Shown here: positions 36,978-46,969 of the stretch, in pieces
Layout: every line of letters starts with the position of its first letter
Position numbering within the stretch: position 1 is the stretch's first letter
Source of the DNA: Cephalotrichum gorgonifer
Lineage: Eukaryota > Ascomycota > Sordariomycetes > Microascales > Microascaceae
Length of the DNA: 64,000 bases
Assembly: GCA_900312665.1 (NCBI GenBank)
Contig: ONZQ02000007.1
Coordinates: forward strand, 998,308 to 1,062,307
Reading direction: 5' to 3'
Notes under the pieces: model-generated
The model's input: only the letters and a program-made list of their open reading frames with translations
Database searches by the model: none
Told to the model about the DNA's origin: nothing
Program-made: the position numbers and the translations under genes

Positions 36978-37517
36978 CTACTGACTTGATATCACTGAGA
37001 AGATAGGAAAGAAAGAAGTTACGCCAACTTGATTTTGTATGGGATTCCCTGTTGTCTGTCCCGTGAGAGTTGGGCAGGTGCCCAAGCATTATATTTGTGT
37101 TTGGACTCGTATTCCGGTTGAGCTAAGTAATTTGGATCCACGGCATCCTCTTTGTGGGCTTGTACGATAGCCCGCCCGTGGGGACCGCGAAGGGGGGTTT
37201 CAGGGGTATAGGTGTAAAAGGTGGAGGGGAGTTTGTAAGTAGCGAGTACGTAGTATGTAGTCTCTCCAAAGCCCGTGTTATCGCTCACCAAAGCACATGT
37301 TCGTCAGAGACCTGCCCAACATGGTCTATATCCACCGAGTTGGCTCCCCCCTCCGCCCCTCCTTTCCAAAGTACTCTCTATTTAGAGGAGGCCAGCACCT
37401 GCCGGCAAAGAGAGGAACAGTGGTAGATGCGGCTAGCTGCGCGTATCCATCATATCCCCGACAAAGGGGTGAGTGGACCTATATAGAGGGATTCAAACCC
37501 CGGTTTTTCGGTCCCAT
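36978..37517. other. convergent intergenic region
   Basis: 3' flanks of 5-oxoprolinase and the NDUFAF3-like gene. Short open frames on both strands here overlap one another and show no conserved features. Confidence 0.65.
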
Positions 37518-38324
37518 TCATTCTACCGCTCCCTCGCCCTCCTTCCACCCCATAGGTATCATCGCCGCGGCAATGTTCTCGACGCCCCTCTCCGTAGCCA
37601 GGACGTTGAACTGCGCCGCCGCGTTCCTTGTGTCTAGCACCTCCACCCTCATCCCCATCGCACTGATATGTTTCCTCGTCTCGGGGCTGAGCGGGAGGAT
37701 TCGCGGGCCAACCCCTATTACTAGTATATCTGAGCAGCCAGCAGAGGTTAGCATCCGACTTTGAATACCTAGGAATCCCCTCCCCTGGAAACAAGAGACT
37801 TGGGAAAGAAAAAGGAGAAGGACGGGCGGGAGGGGATAGATGAACTCACCAGGCCTGGGCCACAACAGATCCAACACCCCAAGCGCCTCCGCCGGGACCT
37901 CGAACTGCCCCTTCTTATTAACCACCTCCTTCTTCCCCGTCACCTCCCATGGCCTCCACTTCAGCACCTCCCCGTTCACCAGCAATACCCCGCTCCCCTC
38001 CAGCACCCTCACGCCGCCGCTGAGGTAGAAGCCCATCGGCAGCACGTTGTCGATGGCCGTCGCCGGCACGGGCGTGCTGCCCAGGACGTCCAGCTCCTGG
38101 AAGTCGGCCCGCTGCGAGATCTGTTTTTTGGGCGGCCTAGGCTGGGCCTTGCTCTGCCGCCGCGGTGCGGTGTGGAACGGCGCTCGGGTCTGCGCCGCCG
38201 TCGTCGTCCGGGAGGCTCGGAAGGCTGTGGTTGTGAGGTTGGTGAGGTTGGGGGAGGTGGTGCGCCGGGGTAGGAGGCATTGGCGGGGGACAGACCCCAG
38301 CGGTTTGAGGATATTTCGCGACAT
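37518..38324 (-). CDS. NDUFAF3-like mitochondrial complex I assembly factor
   Basis: Two exons (37850-38324, 37518-37729) on the minus strand give 228 residues. The first 60 residues are rich in Arg, Ser and Thr and lack acidic residues, as in a mitochondrial presequence. The folded part begins near DFQELDVLGSTPVPATAIDN, then GFYLSGGVRV, GSGVLLVNGEVLKW and the hallmark DILVIGVGPRILPLSPETRK, followed by MRVEVLDTRNAAAQFNVLATE. This is the DUF498 fold of NDUFAF3, which helps assemble the Q-module and membrane arm junction of NADH dehydrogenase. The intron (37730-37849) falls just before DILVIG and its phase is consistent. It is convergent with 5-oxoprolinase. Confidence 0.93.
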   Translation of the reverse strand: MSRNILKPLGSVPRQCLLPRRTTSPNLTNLTTTAFRASRTTTAAQTRAPFHTAPRRQSKAQPRPPKKQISQRADFQELDVLGSTPVPATAIDNVLPMGFYLSGGVRVLEGSGVLLVNGEVLKWRPWEVTGKKEVVNKKGQFEVPAEALGVLDLLWPRPGEFIYPLPPVLLLFLSQVSCFQGRGFLGIQSRMLTSAGCSDILVIGVGPRILPLSPETRKHISAMGMRVEVLDTRNAAAQFNVLATERGVENIAAAMIPMGWKEGEGAVE

Positions 38325-39337
38325 CGTTTTTGAAAAGGATGGGGGTAGAGGACGGGTAGGAAGACCTCTCGGGTTGGCGTTAGTTGTTCGTGGAGATGAG
38401 GTTCATGGGGGGGTGGGATTTAACAGGAGAGGGAGGGAGCTTTTTTTTGGGTCCTTGTCGATAAGAGCTTCGGCGACATTTGCTGCAATGCGATGTGGTA
38501 CTACATGGATGGTGCTCTAGCGCGGATTGACCACAGTGAACACAGTCTCACACATGATGGTCCCAATACTAATATAATAGTAAGTCGATTTCAATCAATT
38601 GGGCAACACCAAGTTATATGTGCATTTTTAGAGTGTGGTTTACATTGAAATGTACCACTTACTACGACTCCGTTGCGGGTGGAATGGTGAGAACTACGTG
38701 TGTCTACTTTGCACATCATGTAGGCAAGAAACCCGTTCGCCAAAGGCCAAGCGACACATTGTCGGATATCCAAGTATGCCGGTGCTCGAAGACAAGGACT
38801 CGACTGTTGGGCCGGGCATTGACAGCGCTTGCAGATGCGCCAGGGCGGCCTGGGACGGGCGATACACAGTCAAAACGAGGACGGACACACGGCTTCAACG
38901 CGAGAGCACCAACCAACACCGATCATGAACCCAATCGTTTGTCGCATTCATTGAACTCGTCAAGCGCGAACACAACCGGCCGAGCAACCTCAAACACGCC
39001 CCCCTCCCCTTCTCTCTCTCCTCCCCCCCACCGCGTCGACCTGGAAATGCCGGAAGAACTGGTTGGACCGCGTGGTATGTATCATGTAGTCGATTTCCCC
39101 TATCCCCCTAGCGATAACACCGAAACGAAAAAAAAACAGAGCCACAAAGAAACCGAGGCCGAAACGAAAACGAGCCCCCTTATTGTGTTTGTCCTTTTTT
39201 GTTTTTGAAAACCCATTTCCATGCAAAAGTTCCTGGTTCACAGCTGCCGCGCGGTTTATCCCCCCTCCACAACCCCAACCCCGAACCCCGCAATGTTTTC
39301 TATCCCTTCCGTTTTTAATTGCGTTCGGTCATTTGAT
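38325..39337. other. intergenic region between two minus-strand genes
   Basis: Upstream region of the complex I factor and 3' flank of eL34. It contains C-rich and T-rich runs and an A run near 39127-39134. A 196-codon open frame on the + strand (38618-39208) is low in conserved features and is not supported. Confidence 0.6.
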
Positions 39338-40141
39338 TTATTTCTTCTTCTCGGTCTGCTCCTTGAGGACCTTCTTGACGATCTTCTGCTCCTCGATCAG
39401 GAAGGCGCGGACGATCCGGTCCTGGACGCAGTTGGCGCACCGGGAGCCACCGTACGAGCGGCTGACGGACTTCTGGGGCTTCGAGATCTGGGCGTACTCG
39501 CGGGGGCGGAGGGCAGGGACCTAATTGACACGCGGGGTTAGTACGTCGAGTGTTCCCAAGTCTCCATCTGGGAGAGCGCAGGAAGGGGTGAGGGGTGAGG
39601 GGAACGGGGAACGGGATCGAGGATTTCTGCATGGGCTTTGCGGAGAGAATGTTGCGGGCGGGGTCGCCGTCGTCGTAGAATGGGCGAACGCAACGCCAAT
39701 TCTCAGCACCGTCCATGACCGGTTTCTGCATTGTTCCTCGAGCCACGGTCCCCGTGAATCCCACACCCGTCACTTCTCCTCCCTGTCTCTCCGCCGGAAA
39801 AAAAAAATAGAACGAGGCGACTTACGCCCGCCAGCTTAATGCCACAGTCACCGCATTTGGGGTTCGTGCCGCGCTTCTTGATGTGAAGAAGCCTGATGTT
39901 GCCGCCGGGAGTCTTGATCGTCCGGGTGAGGTTCGAGGAGGTGTTGTAGCTGAAAAGTCGCAAGAGTTAGCCCCCGGTTACATCTTCCCCCTGCCCCTCC
40001 TCCGCGAGCGATGAGAATACACGTCCCGCGAGGGTTGGGGATTCTTTATTTGGAGGCGCCCAAGATTATAATCTCGAGGGGGCCATGGGATTGATCGTCT
40101 TACCCGTTGCGGCGGCGGTAGGTTACTCGTTGGGGAGCCAT
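39338..40141 (-). CDS. RPL34: 60S ribosomal protein eL34
   Basis: Component of the large cytosolic ribosomal subunit. Three exons (40104-40141, 39826-39949, 39338-39520) join to 114 residues. The short first exon encodes MAPQRVTYRRRN; the second holds YNTSSNLTRTIKTPGGNIRL, LHIKKRGTNPKCGDCG; the third holds VPALRPREYAQISKPQKSVS, RSYGGSRCANCVQDRIVRAF and ends VKKVLKEQTEKKK. The two Cys pairs (CGDC, CANC) are the family's zinc-binding pairs. All junctions keep the frame. An in-frame ATG within intron 1 (at 39963) would give a wrong N terminus and is not used. Introns are 154 and 305 nt, long for this window, as is common in fungal ribosomal protein genes. Confidence 0.97.
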
Positions 40142-40690
40142 TGTACCGGTTGTGATGGGTGGTCGCGTTGGGGATTACACGGGGAGGGAGTGAAGGTTTT
40201 CGGGATTTCGAGAAATTTTGTGTGGGCGAGGGTCAATGGTGCAGTGTGGGTCGCCCCTGGCCATTTGTGGTGGAGGGTTGCACGGCCACACCTTGAAATC
40301 ATGAGCCACAGGATGGGGCGTTTGCGTCCACGTGATGTGCAGCACCACAGTCTGGTCATACTCGTAGTGTCCAACCAACTGGGTCCAGCTGCTAGTTAAA
40401 TTCTGGCTTGTAAGTTCACCAGATATTAATACCCACGCGGTGAGTCCTGCGCTGTTCGGTAAGCCTTCCCACTTCGCGGGTCTACTGGCTCCGCGGCTCT
40501 CACACCGATCGGGAGTTTTCATTACCAACGACACAGTAGCATATTAGAGGTCCAACTTTCTTGGAAAATACAAGCTGAATGCTTTAAGTGCTAGATATCT
40601 CGTAAACATGAAGATAAATTAAAATCACAACGCCAACTCCTATGCTATCCGCCTCCATCAAGAGGAACCTGAACGCCGTTACCATCCATG
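40142..40690. other. intergenic region
   Basis: Upstream region of eL34 and 3' flank of the next minus-strand gene. It contains one TACTCGTA copy at 40359. No gene supported. Confidence 0.65.
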
Positions 40691-41236
40691 CTAGCCCTGT
40701 CGAGGCTTTCCCTTCCGACCGTTCGCCAGAGCGAAGGCCTCCTTATACGTGGCTTGCAGAGCACGCCCATGTTCGTACCAGTCCGGATGCTCCGTGGGGT
40801 CCCACGGCGTGATCCCCGAGGGATCCTCCCTTCGCCTCTTGGTCGCGAAGTCGAATAACTTCGCAAACCCTCCCTTCTCCATAAAGTCCTCGAAGAGCTG
40901 AATCTCGGCCTTGGCTTCGGCGACAGACTTTATGAGAGCGGCGTAGGTCTCAGGCGCTGGAGGCGACTGTCAGCAGGGGAGCTAGTGATAGAAGAGTATC
41001 GAGGCTTACGAGTTCCCGCCGTAGTGAGCGGTTGGGTCATTCTCGGGATCAGGGTCCGGAGGTCTTTGATCTTGGTATGGGTGTTAGTTACGGGGAGGCG
41101 AGTTACGAATGGGGAAATGGGAAACCGCACGTACCCCGATGTGGAGCGAGTCCAGCCTCTCAAGCATCCCGACGAGCTGGGCCTCCTTCTGCTCGTCCGC
41201 GGTTAGTATTTTACCGGGTTGTGTTGGTGGTGCCAT
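40691..41236 (-). CDS. conserved-looking 142-residue protein, unassigned
   Basis: Three exons (41135-41236, 41010-41070, 40691-40956) join in frame to MAPPTQPGKILTADEQKEA and onward. I do not recognise the family with confidence. Residues about 15-60 look helical and end in DLRTLIPRMTQPL; about 62-90 form a second helix (AEAKAEIQLFEDFME); a basic stretch FATKRRRED is followed by PSGITPWDPTEHPDWYEH, which has the look of a conserved terminal motif. There is no signal peptide or membrane segment. Size and helical layout recall small Mediator or kinetochore subunits, but that is only an impression. For exon 3 the acceptor at 40957 was chosen because the nearer upstream AG breaks the frame. The start is divergent from the FAR1-like gene with about 770 bases between them. 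An in-frame ATG upstream at 41395 is possible. Confidence 0.65.
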
Positions 41237-42002
41237 CGTGGGTTTGCCGGCTTCTTCTTCCGTCGTTGAGGCAGGGCTGTGTGGTTTAACTGGTGGCGAG
41301 CGCGCACTCGGACCTGATAGCTGTGGAGCAGGAGATACCGATATCGCTGAAGCAGGTCCGGTGGATATGAGTCTGGCTCCGGTTGTGAGCAGCAACTCTC
41401 AGTTGAAGAAGATTATCTGAGGGAAGGTAGTGGAATTGACAGTTGACTTCAGCTGGGGACTTGATACTATCAGTACGCGGAGTACTAGAAATAAATCTCT
41501 GTTACATTCCTGTTGGTAGGGTGTATGTAGCCTTGGTTGTTTCGAAGATCGACTCCCCCGATTTCATGCATGGCCGCACACCTTTCCGCGGCCTGGTGGA
41601 GACCATTCCTGGATAAACGCGACTACCTCTCTATGATCACGTGACGGTAACATACCTGGGCTGGGCTGGCATGCATGCACGTGTTATGACCTCGCAGGTG
41701 TCAAAGCTCCCCATCGGTCTGAGCACGGATTCGGGAATAAAGCAGCTTAGTTCCCACCACCGTGCGGATTGTAAATCTCTGACTCGACATCACACTTCCT
41801 TCTCCCGTCAACCGCCCATCCATCAATCAGAGCTTCGAATCGCGCGAAGGCCGCACAGGGGACACCAGAACCCTCGTCTTCGCTCAACTCTACGTGTTTT
41901 TTTTCTTTCTTTCATCTTCTCCCTATATACCCCTCCTCCACCTCCCCCCCTTTTCCCCCTTTTCCTTTTCTTTTCCTCTAAGACTAGCCACCCGCTGAGC
42001 AG
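41237..42002. other. divergent intergenic region with pyrimidine-rich leader
   Basis: Promoter region between the 142-residue protein and the FAR1-like gene. A strong CT tract at about 41895-41985 ends near AG at 42001-42002 and looks like a 5' leader or an intron end. A possible short first exon, ATGACCTCGCAG followed by GTGTCA near 41687-41698, could splice to 42003. Confidence 0.5.
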
Positions 42003-42785
42003 GTTCTTGCTCAGACCCGTGTCAAACTGGAGTACTCAACGCCCCCCAAGAGCTTCATCCACCACCAGCAGCAGCAGGCACGCCACAACGCGACGCCGGA
42101 CATCTCGACCGGCAGCGCCGATGTCACGGTCGGCAGCGTGATGCCGATGGCCATGCCCGAGACGCCGCAGCCGCACTCGACGCTACTACCGCCTCCCGAG
42201 GGCATCTTCCGGACGTTCGAGGACCTGCTCGGCTCGGTGCAGCGGTGGGCCAAGGACCACGGGTACGGAATCGTCAAGCTCCGCGCCTCCAACTACCGCG
42301 ACGGCAAGCCCACGCGGTACGACCTCGTCTGCGACCGCGGCGGCGTAAAGTACAACAGCACAGCGAAGAAGCGCACCCCCTCGACGCGCAAGGTCGACTG
42401 CCCGTGGAGGGCCAAGGCCGTCTGCGAGGTCCAGCTCGGCCACCAGTGGCGCTTCGCCGTCCAGGAGCCCCGCCACAACCACGACGCCAGGGCGCCGTCC
42501 GCCACCCCGGGCCAGGAGAACACGCCCATCGCGCAGTCCATCCGGTCCTTCACGAACAAGCTCGACCGCCTCACACACGACGTCTCCCAGGGCTTCATGC
42601 ACATCGGGCAGAGGCTAGACAATATCGAGAAGCAGCTCGCGGACCTGAGGAACCACGTCGGCAGCTACGAGCCTAGATTCCAGAACCTGGAGGGGAGGAT
42701 GCAGGCCGTCGAGAGCCGGGGCGATATCCAGCTGGGGCCCATGGACGACGTGGATGTCGACACCAGGATCCTGGCGAGCATGTAG
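42003..42785 (+). CDS. FAR1/WRKY-GCM1-like DNA-binding-domain protein
   Basis: The frame is open from 42003 to the stop at 42785. The first in-frame ATG is at 42141 (214 residues, MPMAMPETPQPHSTLLPPPE). The codons from 42003 to 42140 look coding (Gln run, ordinary codon use) and may belong to a spliced N terminus. The core segment GIFRTFEDLLGSVQRWAKDH, then GYGIVKLRASNY, LVCDRGG, VDCPWRAKA and PRHNHDA fits the FAR1/Mutator-transposase WRKY-GCM1 zinc domain, with Cys, Cys and His-x-His as presumptive ligands. The C-terminal third is a likely coiled coil (DRLTHDVSQGFMHIGQRLDN). There is no transposase catalytic domain, terminal repeat or target duplication, so this looks like a host gene derived from a transposase DNA-binding module. 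Role unknown; a transcription-related function is inference. Confidence 0.8.
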   Translation, partial: VLAQTRVKLEYSTPPKSFIHHQQQQARHNATPDISTGSADVTVGSVMPMAMPETPQPHSTLLPPPEGIFRTFEDLLGSVQRWAKDHGYGIVKLRASNYRDGKPTRYDLVCDRGGVKYNSTAKKRTPSTRKVDCPWRAKAVCEVQLGHQWRFAVQEPRHNHDARAPSATPGQENTPIAQSIRSFTNKLDRLTHDVSQGFMHIGQRLDNIEKQLADLRNHVGSYEPRFQNLEGRMQAVESRGDIQLGPMDDVDVDTRILASM

Positions 42786-44676
42786 GGCACGGCGATGCCC
42801 ACTACGACCTAGCCCTCCAGCCTCCTTTCATCTCTCACCCAAACGACGCGAGTGGCTGCTCTCGGTCCGTGTGTTGTTTTATCTCGGTTTTTTTTATCTC
42901 TTTTCTTTCTCGGTCGGCTTCTAGGGAAGGAGGGAATGGTCCGGTTTTGTGTGTCCTTTTGCGAATATTTCTTTTGGTTCTCGTCTGCGGCGTCCCGGGT
43001 ATGGTTTCTCAACAGATGTGACACCGCAACGCCAAGCAATGCGGCTCAGGGTCTGGAGTCATTTGAAGGGAAGGGGTGGAACTCTATGGGCTCTGCGTGT
43101 CACTGTCTTCTTGTTTTGTTTTCCCTCCTCTCTGTCTCTTTATTATTTTCTCTATACTTGGGACAAGGGCGAATCCGTTTCTACGTTGGTTGTTTTTTTT
43201 CACCTGTTATTTTCCCGCCTCCCCGCGAAAGCAGTGTTTCAAGACGATGGAATCAAGGGTCGGTCGGATTGATGAGATTGTTCAACGGGGAAAAAGACTC
43301 GACCCGTCGATGCGGGAGAAGGGGTTATATTTTGTGCCGGGAGCACTACATGTTACTCCATGATACATCAGATCCGACAATTGTACATGTTTTCGATGAC
43401 GTCCACCTTGTGCGCCGTAAAACCTAGGTACATGTATGTCGCGATGGACCACGAATTTGCTCGTGATGCGCCCAAACGTGGAAACCGTTAGATTGTGGGG
43501 CCCGGAAACGCATCAAAAAGCTGGGGAAAGCTCGGGCGACCTCCGATCTGGAAAAGCTTCGATCCGATAATAAAAATAATAATACGGATAACAGGTAGGC
43601 TAATATTAGCAGCCACATCGTTGGTTCTCGTACTGTACCCGTTCCCGTTCCCGTACACAGGCCCCATCCGAAGGCCAACAGTACGGGTATCGACGATGAA
43701 CGGTAAAGCGTACGGTACCGCTGCTCGTGACAGTACCTGGACGCGGACACGGACCAGGGCCTAATTTTGACCACATCCCATTTTCCGGTCGTGGAGCGTC
43801 CATCCTGGCGGTCTTTCTCTGCGTACTTGAACGGTGCTGTTCCACGTCGAATGGCCACGTCGAAGTATGGAAACGGGGGGTTGCGACTGTTACTCGTCCG
43901 CGCCTGATCTGTTTTTTGCTCTCTATCTCGTGGGTTGGTAATCGATGCGTCGTCAGGCCGGGCCAGGCAATGCTTGCCAGGCTTCCTGCCCAGACGCGAT
44001 GATCCGAGGTATATATATATATCTGGGTAGGGGAACCGCAGCCTACACAAGCATAATAAGACAAATCTGGCTTATCGACTGCATTGTATATGTTGTACAC
44101 ACCATTCCTAAACACAATCTTGTTCGCTCTAGGCGATCCTCCTCAGCTGCCTCCCCAGCAACTGGCCAGGCCATGAGATAAAGACAGGACTCTGGTCCTT
44201 ATATGTAGGGCGAGATAGAGCCTATTTCGACCTTTTCACACAAAAACAGGCCTATTCCCGCCTTACATACTAGAGATGAGCTGTTACTGCGGTCTGTGAT
44301 GGCCATGTCACTGGGTATTGGCATCATCTGGTGATCTAAGCTGATTCAACCTCTTCTCTCTTATTATATGTCATTATCTTTGAAAACACCGCCCCAAGCC
44401 CCCACCTCGGGCGGCAAGCAAAGCTATCCCTTCCGGACTATCCCAGCCATTCCTTAGCCTCTTGCATACCCTGAAAAGCCCTCGTCCTTACTTAACAGCC
44501 GCCCGACCACCATAGCCATGAGAAAAGCCTGTAGGCGACAAGTCCTCATGCTCATCAGCCTGTGAGCCAAAGTAAACGCGAAACAAGGTGAAATAAACAG
44601 AGACCAAACTTCGTCAAGGCTGGAGTCAGTGATGTATCTTGTCGCTGGTTGCCCTGACTTCTCGACGAAACACCAC
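42786..44676. other. convergent intergenic region
   Basis: Begins with the T-rich 3' flank of the FAR1-like gene. Contains a TA run near 44012-44022 and a long stretch with no gene. A 208-codon frame on the minus strand (43424-44050) has no conserved character. Confidence 0.6.
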
Positions 44677-45930
44677 TTAGGTCAAGTCCTCCCCACCGCC
44701 AGTTTCCTCAAAGTAGTCTGACTCAACTCGGCTCTGCACTATAGAGCTAAAAGGTTTTTGGGGCACGCGTCGACTTTGAATAAACCTCCGAATATATGAT
44801 GGAGTACTGCGGATAGAGGATGCTCGAGGCTTGGAGATTCGGCTTCTCTCTCGCCAAATGGGCGTGGGACTCTTATACCCAAAACGTCGAATTCGCCTGC
44901 GGGTGTGGGGGGATGGATTGATAGGGCGCCCATCTGGGGTCGCCGTGGTGTCCTCGTCCGGTTCTTCGTCAACTTCGACAGATGGAAGAGGGATGTCATT
45001 CGCGGGGGAGTCAGGGAGAACGTTGCGGTAGAATTCAAATCCGCTAATTTGTCGAAAATCATCCATACTATCCTGCTCATCTGCCTCAGGAAAGACGTCG
45101 TCGACACTCCTCCTATAGCAGGTACCATCTTCGCCGTCGGCCTCATAAGTTCGCTCTTCGTGGCGGCCAAGTGCTGTAGTTGGCGGGGTGGGACGTTTCA
45201 GCGGAGCCTGTCTTCTATTATCCTCGTTTTGAAAAATTTGCTGGAGAGCTTTGGGCCAGTCAGAGGGGATGGGACCGAACTGATCGGGTCCTTCCTCTAG
45301 GTCACCATCCTCCTCAGGATCTGGGCGCAGGTTGCGCGCGGTTCCCTTGGCCTCCTTGATTGTAGTACCCACCTGGATACTAATCGGTATGCCGGTGATG
45401 GAGGCGAGAAGACGGACGAACTTCTTGCATAGTGCGCAGGGGGGTCTCGAGATATGGATTTCCAGGCATGGCTTTTCCTCCCAGGCGTGGTTTTGGACGT
45501 CATAGAGGTCCAAGATGCCCACCTTATTCAGAGGGCGATCCAGGTGTATACCAACCTCCCGGAGAAGGAGACCAATGGCAAAGACAGCGAGCTTCTTTTC
45601 GGAGTGCGAGCAGTGCTAGTACCCGCTACTCCCCCCATTCTTATCAAACGGAGACCCCATATTCATCCGGAGTTCCTGGCCGAAATGCTTCACAAGATGG
45701 AAGTAGTTCGCGTCCAGCACCATGACATCACTCCTGTCCAACACTGGTTGGGAGGGTCCTCCGCTGCTGGAGGTAGCGAGAATGGTTTCGCGGTTTCCTC
45801 GGCGGCAAAGGAGAATGCCGGCAACCGGATCCTTGCCCGGTCGGGGGTTTCGGGCGACAGAAATGACATGTTTATAAACCACCAGTCCGGTGGGCAGCCA
45901 TTCGAATCGGTAGTCTGACGTGGCGGCCAT
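44677..45930 (-). CDS. deaminase-like protein with in-frame amber codon before the HSE motif
   Basis: One frame runs 418 codons from ATG at 45930 to the stop at 44677, broken only by TAG at 45616-45618. Directly after TAG come HCSHSEKKLAVFAIGLL, later SRPPCALCKKFVRLL. His-x-Glu plus PCxxC is the zinc-site layout of the cytidine-deaminase superfamily, and HSEKKLAVFAIGLL recalls the DYW-type HSE motif. Residues after about 230 are acidic then basic and disordered. Three readings are possible: (a) a 78-nt intron at 45616-45693 (GTGAAG..TAG, length divisible by 3) gives 391 residues; (b) TAG is a nonsense change and the gene is broken; (c) readthrough. CAG to TAG would fit the C-to-T change of repeat-induced point mutation. 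An intron in the leader (46090-46161) is likely. Confidence 0.7.
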
Positions 45931-46089
45931 ATTATCCTTGAAAGGTGCTGCCTATCAATCTAGCGCGAGCTTGCCCTGGCCGGGTGAGTCACTGTTGTTG
46001 GCCGCGCTATCCGATTGAACAGCGTCCAGCAGTGACTGGAGTGCTTTCCGCTTGCGCTCTTTCTCAGCCGGTGCCTTGGTCCAAAGCAG

Positions 46090-46161
46090 CTGGCAGTAAT
46101 GGAATCTCACCCAGTGTTAGGTTCTTGGTGCTGTTTCATGTATGTTATAACGGGGTCTTAC
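46090..46161 (-). other. probable 5'-leader intron of the deaminase-like gene
   Basis: On the minus strand this 72-nt stretch begins GTAAGA, contains CCTAAC as a branch-site candidate and ends GCCAG. It lies 160-230 bases upstream of the ATG at 45930. The downstream exon has an open frame of 44 codons (ending GQGKLALD) without an ATG, so a small separate coding exon is possible but not supported. Confidence 0.5.
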
Positions 46162-46454
46162 TTGGTATGGATGGGGGTCAAAGATCGTCTGTGAGGTGCA
46201 GGAAGTTCTCTGAACGGAGTCGGAGAGAGAAACGAAGTTGGTGAGAGAGAAACGAACTCGGTGAGAGATAGAAAAAAAAATCTTCTTGCAGGAATGTGGT
46301 GCCAGATTCTAACTTGAGAGGGCGAAGCCTGATCTGACCCGGGGCGATGGGAGGGATGGGTAAGAAAGGTGGATGGAAGGCAGTGAGTATATCTTAGAGA
46401 GATAGATGAAAATAATGATTGAGGAGATGGATGAGGGGCTACTCGGTGGCGAGG

Positions 46455-46727
46455 AAGGGGCACTCAGGTGAAGAAAAGGACAACAGGAGGAAGGAGCACC
46501 CACGCCGTGAGCAAGGCACATAGGGGGGAAGGTGCGCCTCAAGTGAAGAAAATGACCGCAGCAAGGAAGCAGCATCTCACTTGTAGAAGTGGACTACGGA
46601 GAGGAAGGAGCACCCGGCGCCGAGAGAATGATACATGGGCAGTGAAGGTGCACCCTACTTATGCCTATATCAAAGTAACAGCCGTGAGGAAGGAGTAATC
46701 TCACGCCTAGAACGAGGGCAGCAGGTC
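46455..46727. repeat. degenerate tandem repeat, about 38-bp unit, seven copies
   Basis: Unit starts marked by AAGGAGCACC-like sequence fall at 46455, 46491, 46529, 46567, 46605, 46645 and 46690, spacings 36, 38, 38, 38, 40 and 45. Within units, short similar pieces recur (GTGAAGAAAA, GACAACAGG/GACCGCAG). Copies differ at many positions, so this is an old minisatellite. The unit is not a multiple of 3, so it is unlikely to be coding. Confidence 0.7.
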
Positions 46728-46969
46728 ACCCTGTTTGTATCTCCTCCCTCCGAACGAAACGAGAGCCCGGTGGGTACATCACACCGGCGAACGACTACAG
46801 GCAGAGCTCACATCAACGGACCTGGTGTTTGCTACGTGAAAATCGAGGTACGTTAAGGGCATGATATGAAGGCATTAATGCTAACCCGCCAACCATTTTG
46901 AATAACCGTTTACGCCATCCTCGATATCAGTAACCAGATGCATCGGCATAATACCCATACAGAACCCGT

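Larger units (their letters stand above)
45931..46969. other. intergenic region: leader of the deaminase-like gene and repeats
   Basis: Read on the minus strand, 46162 and upward looks like leader exon, 46090-46161 like a spliceosomal intron (GTAAGA, branch-like CCTAAC, CAG), and 45931-46089 like the rest of the leader. A short three-copy repeat of about 20 bp built on GAGAGAGAAACGAA lies near 46213-46270. A degenerate 38-bp minisatellite lies at 46455-46727. The remainder is the 3' flank of eS19. Confidence 0.55.

Noticed and set aside
37484..37505. GGATTCAAACCCC as a tRNA T-arm
   Set aside because: The invariant C of the T loop is missing on the matching strand, stem pairing is incomplete, and no cloverleaf could be drawn.
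39703..39963. Start of eL34 at the in-frame ATG at 39963
   Set aside because: A better first exon (MAPQRVTYRRRN) with good splice signals exists at 40104-40141 and restores the conserved N terminus.
43424..44050. 208-codon minus-strand frame downstream of the FAR1-like gene
   Set aside because: No recognisable family or conserved motif, and it sits in a convergent 3' flank.
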